This document shows positions 5,236-9,775 of a stretch of DNA of 9,775 nt, one piece after another (within the stretch, counting starts at the first letter, position 1; each line of letters opens with the position of its first letter). The notes under the pieces were generated by a model, which made no database searches, was not told where the DNA came from, and saw nothing but the letters and a program-made list of their open reading frames with translations. This stretch comes from Chloroflexi bacterium RBG_16_68_14 (lineage in GTDB: Bacteria > Chloroflexota > Dehalococcoidia > DSTF01 > RBG-16-68-14), in contig MGOB01000062.1 of NCBI GenBank assembly GCA_001796995.1, positions 19,083-28,857 on the forward strand, written 5' to 3'. Made by a program: the position numbers and the translations under genes.

Positions 5236-6498
5236 ATGTCGTTCACTAGCGCCTTACGTTGTCGAGAGTGCAAGCGGGAATACCCGCTCGACCCCATCTA
5301 CGTCTGCGACTTCTGCTTCGGGCCGCTGGAGGTGGTCTACGACTACGAGGCGATGCGCCAGGCCCTCTCCCGCGAGAAGATCGAGCGCGGGCCGCTCTCG
5401 GTCTGGCGCTACGCCGACCTGCTCCCCTGCGAGGGCGAGCCGGTCGACATCTGCGCTGGCTTCACCCCGCTCCTGAAGGCCGGGCGCCTGGGCGAGGAGC
5501 TGGGCCTCCGCCACCTCTACCTGAAGAACGACTGCGCGAACCCGACCTGGTCCTTCAAGGACCGGGTGGTGACGGTGGCCGCCACCAAGGCGCGGGAGTT
5601 CGGCTTCGGGACGCTGGCCTGCGCCTCCACCGGCAACCTGGCGAACAGCGTCGCCGCCCATGCCGCCCGCGCCGGGCTGGAGGCCATCGTCTTCATCCCG
5701 TCGGACCTGGAGCGGGGGAAGATCGTCGGCTCCGCCATCTACGGCCCTACCCTGGTCGCCGTGGACGGCAGCTACGACGAAGTGAACCGCCTCTGCTCGG
5801 AGCTGGCCGGCAAGTACCCGTGGGCCTTCGTCAACGTGAACATGCGCCCCTACTACGCGGAGGGGAGCAAGACCCTGGGCTACGAGGTGGCGGAGCAGCT
5901 GGGCTGGCGCGCGCCCGACCACTGCATCGTGCCCATGGCCTCGGGCTCTTTGTACGTGAAGATCTGGAAAGGGCTGCAGGAACTGGCTAAACTGCGGCTC
6001 ATCGATAGCGTGCACACTAAGATGTCCGGCGCGCAGGCGGCGGGCTGCTCGCCCATCGTCAGCGCCTGGGAGGCGGGCACGCCTAACATCCGGCCGGTGC
6101 GACCGCACACCATCGCCAAGTCGCTCGCCATCGGCAACCCGGCCGACGGCTACTACGCCCTCCAGGTGATGGCCGAATCGGGCGGGTTCGGCGTGGCGGT
6201 GAGCGACGAGGAGGTGGTGGAGGGGATCCAGCTCCTCGCCCGCGCCGAGGGCATCTTCGCCGAGACGGCGGGCGGCGTGGTCATCTCCGGCCTGAAGCGG
6301 CTGGTGGAGGCCGGGCGCCTGGGCCGGGACGAGGTGGTGGTGGCCTTCATCACCGGCGCCGGGCTGAAGACGCAGGAGGCGGTGACGGAGGCGCTGAGCC
6401 CGCCCTTGCACGTGCAGCCCACCATCGCCTCCTTCGAGCAGGCGCTGGGAGAGCGGAGCGGAGTGGGCACGCAGCGGACGGCCGACAGGGCCTCGTAG
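5236..6498 (+). CDS. thrC: Threonine synthase (PLP fold type II) with N-terminal zinc ribbon
   Basis: Threonine synthase converts O-phosphohomoserine to threonine in the cytoplasm using PLP. The 420-residue product starts with a zinc-ribbon-like pattern, C-x2-C ... C-x2-C (Cys9, 12, 24, 27). The PLP lysine is Lys108 in NPTWSFKDR, and the phosphate/substrate loop STGN is at 131-134. Strong later landmarks are the Gly-rich ESGGFGVAVSDEE region and AETAGGVVISGLKRL, both usual in ThrC. The last 25 or so residues after HVQPTIASFEQAL look variable. ATG 5236 has AGGAGG at 10 nt. A NIL-domain gene follows after 14 nt and a MoaD-like gene after that, so the enzyme may use or feed a sulfur pathway instead of, or besides, making threonine. 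Related PLP enzymes of the same fold include cysteine synthases. Confidence 0.92.
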   Translation: MSFTSALRCRECKREYPLDPIYVCDFCFGPLEVVYDYEAMRQALSREKIERGPLSVWRYADLLPCEGEPVDICAGFTPLLKAGRLGEELGLRHLYLKNDCANPTWSFKDRVVTVAATKAREFGFGTLACASTGNLANSVAAHAARAGLEAIVFIPSDLERGKIVGSAIYGPTLVAVDGSYDEVNRLCSELAGKYPWAFVNVNMRPYYAEGSKTLGYEVAEQLGWRAPDHCIVPMASGSLYVKIWKGLQELAKLRLIDSVHTKMSGAQAAGCSPIVSAWEAGTPNIRPVRPHTIAKSLAIGNPADGYYALQVMAESGGFGVAVSDEEVVEGIQLLARAEGIFAETAGGVVISGLKRLVEAGRLGRDEVVVAFITGAGLKTQEAVTEALSPPLHVQPTIASFEQALGERSGVGTQRTADRAS

Positions 6499-6512
6499 AT
6501 CAGGAGGGGCAG

Positions 6513-6755
6513 ATGGCGACACAACGGGTCAAGTTCACTTTCCCCCAGGAGCTCATTACCTTGCCCGTCATCTACCAGCTCGGCAAGGAGTTCAACGTGG
6601 TCACCAACATCCGGCGCGCCGACGTGACCGCGGACCGGGGCTGGGTGGTGCTGGAGCTGGAGGGCGACGCGGAGGAGATCGAGCGGGGGCTGGCGTGGGT
6701 GGCCGCCAAGGGCGTCCGCGTCGACCCCGTCCAGGGCGACATCGTAGAGGGATGA
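6513..6755 (+). CDS. NIL domain-containing protein
   Basis: This 80-residue protein consists of a single NIL domain, a ferredoxin-like fold first named for the NIL motif at the C-terminus of the methionine importer ATPase MetN, where it senses or binds ligand. Visible features are an FTFPQELITLPVIYQLGKEFNVVTNIRRADV start, then a strand WVVLELEGD, a helix EEIERGLAWVAAKGV and a closing strand. The family version has the same helix-strand order. The start ATG has AGGAGG at 5 nt. It is co-transcribed with thrC. NIL proteins also accompany homocysteine-forming enzymes in archaea, so a role in sulfur amino-acid metabolism is plausible but inferred. Confidence 0.82.
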   Translation: MATQRVKFTFPQELITLPVIYQLGKEFNVVTNIRRADVTADRGWVVLELEGDAEEIERGLAWVAAKGVRVDPVQGDIVEG

Positions 6756-6786
6756 GCGTTCCAGCCATAGATGGGCACAGGTGAGT

Positions 6787-6850
6787 CACAGATTGGGATG
6801 GTGGAGGGGCAGGACGCTTACGTCTGTGCCGATCTGTGCTAATCTGTGGC
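6787..6850 (+). repeat. 10-bp tandem TCTGTG repeats with inverted copy
   Basis: TCTGTG occurs at 6823, 6833 and 6843, spaced exactly 10 bp. An inverted copy CACAGATT lies at 6787-6794, opposite AATCTGTG at 6841-6848. The cluster fills the gap between the NIL and MoaD-like genes and ends about 20 nt before the latter's start codon. It may be a regulator site, an RNA hairpin or a dispersed repeat unit. Confidence 0.5.
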
Positions 6851-6869
6851 TAAAGCAAGCGAGGTTCGT

Positions 6870-7166
6870 ATGGCCGTCACCGTTCGCATCCCGACGCCGC
6901 TGCGCAAGCTGACCAACGACCAGGAGACCGTCTCCGCCAACGAGAGCAGGAGCCTGGCGGAGCTCATCGACGCGCTGGAGGAGCAGCACCCCGGCCTGAA
7001 GGAGCGGCTCTGCGACGAGACGGGGGAACTGCGCCGCTTCGTCAATATTTATGTCAACGGCGAGGATGTGCGCTTCCTCTCCGGCCTCCAGACCCCCATC
7101 GAGGCGGGCGCGGAGGTGAGCATCGTCCCCGCCGTGGCGGGGGGCACGGGTGAGGCGGCGGACTGA
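6870..7166 (+). CDS. MoaD/ThiS family ubiquitin-like sulfur carrier with C-terminal extension
   Basis: MoaD and ThiS family proteins are beta-grasp sulfur carriers that are adenylated at a C-terminal Gly-Gly and turned into a thiocarboxylate. The 98-residue product has the family pattern: TVRIPTPLRKLT at the start, the helix SLAELIDALEEQHPGLKERL (29-48), FVNIYVNGEDVRFL (57-70) and AEVSIVPAVAGG (81-92). Gly-Gly is followed by six more residues, TGEAAD, which would block the terminus unless removed. ATG 6870 has GAGG at 5 nt; a GTG at 6846 is in frame but sits inside the repeat cluster. It follows thrC and NIL on the same strand after a 114-nt gap. No activating E1-like enzyme or JAMM protease is in the window. 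It probably serves sulfur delivery rather than molybdopterin alone. Confidence 0.88.
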   Translation: MAVTVRIPTPLRKLTNDQETVSANESRSLAELIDALEEQHPGLKERLCDETGELRRFVNIYVNGEDVRFLSGLQTPIEAGAEVSIVPAVAGGTGEAAD

Positions 7167-7216
7167 ACTCTGCGGCCTGGTTTGCTGTCGAGCCACGTCG
7201 AATACGGACAGAAGCC

Positions 7217-7906
7217 ATGACCACATCAGCCCGTGGCGACCGCAGTTCCCTCCGGACGAAGCGCACCATCCTCAGGCGTAAGCCCGAGCGCGGCGCGCAC
7301 AACTTCGAGACGATCGCGAGCATCCTGGACGAGGCGCTCTACTGCCATATCGGCTCCGTCGCCGAGGGGCAGCCCTTCGTCGTGCCCACTGGCTACGGCC
7401 GTGACGGCCGCACCCTGTACATCCATGGCTCAGCGGCCAGCCGCATGCTCAAGTCGCTGTCCAGCGGGATCCCGGTCTGCGTCACGGTGACGCTGCTCGA
7501 CGGGCTGGTGCTGGCACGCTCCGCATTCCGCCATTCGATGAACTACCGATCGGTGATGATCTTCGGCGTGGCGCGCAAAGTGGCCGGCGAGGAGAAGCTA
7601 CGCGGCCTCAAGGTGATCACGGAGCACATGGCGCGCGGGCGGTGGGCCGACGCGCGGCCGCCGACGCGGCAAGAGCTGAAGGCGACGGCGGTGCTGCGGC
7701 TCGACATCGACGAGGCGTCGGCGAAGATCCGGAGCGGCCCACCATTGGTCGACAAGGAGGACCGTGGCCTGCCGGTCTGGGCGGGCGTGCTCCCGTTCGC
7801 CCTGGTGCCTGGCCAGCCGGTGCCGGACCCGCAGCTCCCGCCGGAGGTGAAGCTGCCAGCGTACCTCGCCGCGTATCGCCGGCCTCAGGGACACCGGCGA
7901 GCGTAG
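7217..7906 (+). CDS. Pyridoxamine 5'-phosphate oxidase-like flavin-binding protein
   Basis: This 229-residue protein belongs to the PNPOx-like split-barrel FMN-binding superfamily, near the COG3467/Nim-like group. Landmarks are the opening helix NFETIASILDEALYCHIGSV (29-48), QPFVVPTGYGRDGRTLYIHGSAASRMLKSL (52-81), the strands VCVTVTLLDGLVLARSAFRHSMNYRSVMIFG (87-117), and a C-terminal helix and barrel strand. Relatives include nitroimidazole reductases and general flavin reductases; the actual substrate is not evident. The start ATG has only a weak AGAAG-like site. It sits 50 nt after the MoaD-like gene on the same strand and may be read from that transcript; no convincing promoter was seen in the gap. 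A Pro-rich tail (about 196-223) is not part of the core fold. Confidence 0.85.
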   Translation: MTTSARGDRSSLRTKRTILRRKPERGAHNFETIASILDEALYCHIGSVAEGQPFVVPTGYGRDGRTLYIHGSAASRMLKSLSSGIPVCVTVTLLDGLVLARSAFRHSMNYRSVMIFGVARKVAGEEKLRGLKVITEHMARGRWADARPPTRQELKATAVLRLDIDEASAKIRSGPPLVDKEDRGLPVWAGVLPFALVPGQPVPDPQLPPEVKLPAYLAAYRRPQGHRRA

Positions 7907-7923
7907 TCGAGGCGGGCCGTTCC

Positions 7924-7952
7924 TTGAACCGGAGCCGCCGCCCGCGTACGAT
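7924..7952 (+). promoter_or_regulatory. Sigma70-like promoter immediately upstream of the methyltransferase
   Basis: TTGAAC (7924-7929) and TACGAT (7947-7952) are 17 bp apart. The expected start near 7959 lies only about 3 nt before ATG 7962, so the mRNA would have almost no leader. No ribosome site precedes the ATG, which fits. Confidence 0.55.
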
Positions 7953-7961
7953 GGCCTCGCC

Positions 7962-8687
7962 ATGGGCATCCTGGGCTTCGGCTGGCGGAAGGAGGCGCTC
8001 CGACAGCGCTTCTACCCTTCCGGCTTCCGCGGGATGTACGACCGCCTCCAGGACGCCATCGAGGAGTACGTGCGTCCAACGGACGTGGTGCTGGACGCCG
8101 GCTGCGGCAGCGGGCGCGTCTTCCAGCATCGACTGGCCGGCCGCGTCCGCCGCGTCATCGGCGTCGACGTCACCGATGAGCCGCGCGCCAACCCGAACAT
8201 CGACGAGGCCGCACGAGGCGACCTGGGCGCCCTCCCCCTACGGGATGAGACCTTCGACCTGGTCCTGATGAGCCACGTGGCGGAGCACCTCTCGGAGCCG
8301 GGGGCGGCCTTTCAGGAGGTGGCGCGCGTCCTGCGGCCGGGCGGCCGGCTGCTCCTCCTCACGCCCAACCGCTGGCACTACGTGCCGCTGCTCGCCCGGA
8401 TGCTCCCCCACCGGCTGCACGTCGCCTTCAACCGCTGGCGGGGCGTGGACGCGCGCGACGTCTTCCCGACGGTCTATCGGGCCAACACGGCGCGCCGCCT
8501 GCGCGTGCTGGCAGAGGAGGCGGGGCTGGCAGTCGAGCGGCTGGAGCGGTTCGAGACGGAGCCGGAGTACCTCGCCTTCCACCTCGTTCCCTACGCGCTG
8601 GGCGTCGCCTACGAGCGGCTGGTGAACCGCTTCGCCGCCCTCGCGCCCCTGCGGGTGAACCTGCTGCTGGTGGCGCGTAAGCCGTAA
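7962..8687 (+). CDS. Class I SAM-dependent methyltransferase (Methyltransf_11 type)
   Basis: This 241-residue cytoplasmic enzyme transfers a methyl group from S-adenosylmethionine. Motif I is VLDAGCGSG (43-51), the ribose-binding acidic residue is Asp69 in IGVDV, the adenine-side Asp87 is in GDLGALPLRDETFDLV, the post-motif is SHVAEHL (104-110), and VLRPGGRLLLLTPN (123-136) closes the core. The C-terminal third contains a hydrophobic segment (YALGVAYERLV) and ends in a strand VNLLLVARK. The acceptor is unknown; this layout is shared by small-molecule, quinone and sugar methyltransferases. It has its own promoter and lacks a Shine-Dalgarno. A palindromic repeat begins 5 bp after its stop. Confidence 0.9.
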   Translation: MGILGFGWRKEALRQRFYPSGFRGMYDRLQDAIEEYVRPTDVVLDAGCGSGRVFQHRLAGRVRRVIGVDVTDEPRANPNIDEAARGDLGALPLRDETFDLVLMSHVAEHLSEPGAAFQEVARVLRPGGRLLLLTPNRWHYVPLLARMLPHRLHVAFNRWRGVDARDVFPTVYRANTARRLRVLAEEAGLAVERLERFETEPEYLAFHLVPYALGVAYERLVNRFAALAPLRVNLLLVARKP

Positions 8688-8691
8688 CCGG

Positions 8692-8774
8692 ATGTAGGGG
8701 AAGGCTTCAGCCTTCCCGCGGCTCGTCCCTCTACCGGAGCGACGCAGCGGGCGACCTGAAGGTCGCCCCTACAT
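8692..8774. repeat. REP/BIME-like palindromic element
   Basis: The element is bounded by a perfect 9-bp inverted repeat, ATGTAGGGG (8692-8700) and CCCCTACAT (8766-8774). It contains two 8-bp stem, 4-nt loop hairpins: GGGAAGGC-TTCA-GCCTTCCC at 8698-8717 and GGGCGACC-TGAA-GGTCGCCC at 8749-8768. The two loops are reverse complements, so the unit is symmetric. It follows the methyltransferase stop and could end that transcript. Similar GTAGGGG-type repeats are, from memory, common in several high-GC lineages. Confidence 0.7.
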
Positions 8775-8992
8775 GCCCCGCCCCTCGCTGGTCAAATTGG
8801 GCCGCCCAAAGCCGCCCTCAGCCAACCGGCGTAAGGGAGCCCCCGCCCCGAAATCAGGGTAACCCCCGATAGTCGTCTCCCCTAGGTGGTGGCAGAGTGC
8901 TCTTGCAGGGCAAGCGCCGACGCCGGCCGTTCCGGGGGAAGACGGCGTCCCGCAGGCCAGGTCGAGCGAATGCAGGCGAGGAATCTGTAGAG
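8775..8992. other. Intergenic stretch, mostly unassigned
   Basis: Nothing with clear coding character was found here. It holds a small hairpin CTTGC-AGG-GCAAG and a 7-bp inverted repeat GACGCCG ... CGGCGTC, which may form a leader structure for the small protein gene that follows. No convincing promoter was identified. Confidence 0.4.
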
Positions 8993-9202
8993 ATGATGAT
9001 GCGAGCATGCGCCGCCGGAGCCATCGCGGCCGTCGCCGCCCTGCTGCTCCTGCCAGAAGCAGTCCTGGCCAGCAACGGCCTGCCGCCGGAGCTGGAGTAC
9101 CGCGGCGGCGACCTGCTGGCGCAGGCGCTGGGCGGCGTGGGCGGCGCCTTCCTTACTCTCGCGGCCACCTACTGGGTCGCCAGGAGGCGGGTGAAAGACT
9201 AG
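8993..9202 (+). CDS. Small exported or membrane protein of unknown function
   Basis: The 69-residue product is not recognised. Residues 4-26 look like a Sec signal peptide: one Arg, a long Ala/Leu core and a possible cleavage site at VLA-SNG after residue 26. The short middle part, NGLPPELEYRGGD, is hydrophilic. Residues about 41-64 form a second hydrophobic, Gly/Ala-rich segment, followed by a basic tail RRRVKD, which predicts the C-terminus inside the cell. Three ATG codons in a row (8993, 8996, 8999) could start it; GAGGA lies about 10 nt before the first. The frame is open back to 8897, but that part is Arg-rich and lacks gene character. It stands alone between repeats and may be a genuine orphan. 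Confidence 0.5.
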   Translation: MMMRACAAGAIAAVAALLLLPEAVLASNGLPPELEYRGGDLLAQALGGVGGAFLTLAATYWVARRRVKD

Positions 9203-9248
9203 CCACCACGGACACGCCCCCGGCGGCCGGTAGAGGTCTCCCTTCCTT

Positions 9249-9287
9249 GGCAGCTCCCCTCCCGACAGACATGAGAGGGGAGCTGCC
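9249..9287. terminator. 13-bp perfect hairpin between convergent genes
   Basis: GGCAGCTCCCCTC (9249-9261) and GAGGGGAGCTGCC (9275-9287) form a perfect 13-bp stem with a 13-nt loop. It lies between the small protein gene and the convergent SecD-like gene. No T-run follows on either strand, so it may be a factor-dependent or weak bidirectional terminator, or a dispersed palindrome. Confidence 0.45.
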
Positions 9288-9303
9288 TATGCCATGCCCC
9301 TAT

Positions 9304-9449
9304 CAGGGGGCTGAAAAACCCTCAGACACGCAATGCTGATCTTTCCAACCCGCCCGCCCAGGGAGGTTATTGGAATCTGGGGGGACCCCCCCCCCCAGAC
9401 CCCCCGGCAGGGGGCCGCGCCCCCTGCACCCCCGCTTTTCAGCACCCTG
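9304..9449. mobile_element. MITE-like non-coding element with 4-bp target duplication
   Basis: The ends are inverted repeats: CAGGGGGCTGAAAA (9304-9317) and TTTTCAGCACCCTG (9436-9449), matching at 13 of 14 positions. Both sides are flanked by CTAT (9300-9303 and 9450-9453), a plausible target site duplication. The 146-bp body has no reading frame of note. It contains a G6/C11 palindrome (TCTGGGGGG 9376-9384, CCCCCCAGA 9391-9399) and a 9-bp hairpin GCAGGGGGC-CGC-GCCCCCTGC (9407-9427). No transposase is nearby, so any movement would depend on one supplied elsewhere. Confidence 0.6.
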
Positions 9450-9775
9450 CTATTCTCTCGCCTCTTGTACTTCGACGGCCTGCATTGACAGTGGGAACGC
9501 TTCCATATTCAGGAGGGCACTCAAACCTTCCGTGTTCAGTCGCACGCTTAGCTCTTCTGCATCCTCCTGGCTCAGGCCCTCGATGACGGCCGCCGTCATG
9601 ATCACGCTCTGCACGTTCGGGGCGATGGGCAGGCCGTTGCTGTCCAGGATCCGCTGGCCGTCCAGGAAGGGCGCCAGCGGGTAGGTGCGCTCCGCCAGCC
9701 GCTGGGTCACCAGCTCTGAGATGTCCTGTCCTTCGCTGGTCCACTCGAACTGGAGGATGGGCTGGCGGAGGACGG
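9450..9775 (-). CDS. SecD P1-head-domain-like protein, C-terminal part (runs off window)
   Basis: The reading frame is open from the window edge to TAG 9450-9452, giving 108 visible residues; the start lies outside. The region FLDGQRI ... APNVQSVIMTAAVIEGLSQEDAEELSVRLNTEG resembles the head of the SecD protein-export subunit, which reads FLDG ... SAP, then a G-F/L-S/T-x-E-E-A-x-x-L-A-x-x-L segment. In true SecD a GALPVPL strand and six membrane helices follow. Here the match becomes poor (SALLNMEAFPLSMQAVEVQE) and the protein ends after one strand. It is therefore likely to be a stand-alone head-domain protein, or a shortened SecD. Its stop codon lies inside the 4-bp duplication of the MITE-like element, so insertion happened exactly at the gene end. 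Identity is inferred from motif similarity only. Confidence 0.55.
   Translation of the reverse strand, partial: VLRQPILQFEWTSEGQDISELVTQRLAERTYPLAPFLDGQRILDSNGLPIAPNVQSVIMTAAVIEGLSQEDAEELSVRLNTEGLSALLNMEAFPLSMQAVEVQEARE

Noticed and set aside
5254..6522. 422-residue minus-strand open frame
   Set aside because: It is antisense to thrC and has His/Arg/Leu-rich composition with no recognisable domain.
8769..9008. 79-residue minus-strand open frame
   Set aside because: It overlaps the end of the palindromic repeat and the start of the small membrane protein, has no ribosome site, and matches nothing I know.

Overview
The window is GC-rich, with densely packed genes on both strands, AGGAGG-type ribosome binding sites and sigma70-like promoters. 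The gene mix (LemA/HtpX pair, class I bacterial P450, threonine synthase + NIL protein + MoaD-like protein, alpha/beta-hydrolase/adenylate cyclase fusion) best suggests a Chloroflexota bacterium or a similar high-GC lineage. That is an inference from memory of these families; no marker gene here proves it.

Layout. 1-368 (minus): N-terminal part of an ABC-2 type exporter ATPase. 369-640: its long leader, with a promoter, a 47-nt stem-loop, a possible 38-codon leader ORF and a terminator whose 5' arm can pair instead with an upstream segment; it reads as a transcription attenuator. 660-713: a pair of 8-bp/tetraloop hairpins. 744-2249 (minus): lemA-htpX, a two-gene membrane unit. 2390-3604 (plus): cytochrome P450 with a clear promoter, divergent from lemA. 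3623-4942 (minus): hydrolase/cyclase fusion, convergent with the P450. 5077-7166 (plus): promoter, structured leader, thrC, a NIL-domain protein and a MoaD/ThiS-like protein with six residues after its Gly-Gly. 7217-7906: PNPOx-like flavin protein. 7962-8687: SAM methyltransferase, apparently read from a leaderless or nearly leaderless mRNA. 8692-8774: REP/BIME-like palindromic element. 8993-9202: small exported or membrane protein. 9249-9287: 13-bp hairpin. 9304-9449: a MITE-like element with 14-bp inverted ends and a 4-bp target duplication. 9450-9775 (minus): C-terminal end of a SecD head-domain-like protein whose stop codon lies inside that duplication.

How the parts may work together. 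LemA and HtpX form a recurrent envelope pair. thrC-NIL-MoaD looks like an amino-acid/sulfur module in which the MoaD-like protein could carry sulfur for a PLP enzyme. The exporter ATPase leader is the best candidate for an undescribed regulatory element: promoter, aptamer-sized structure, antiterminator and terminator sit in order, with no other room for an ABC gene promoter. The two non-coding elements near the right end suggest past mobile-repeat activity. No tRNA, rRNA, CRISPR array or intact transposase was seen.
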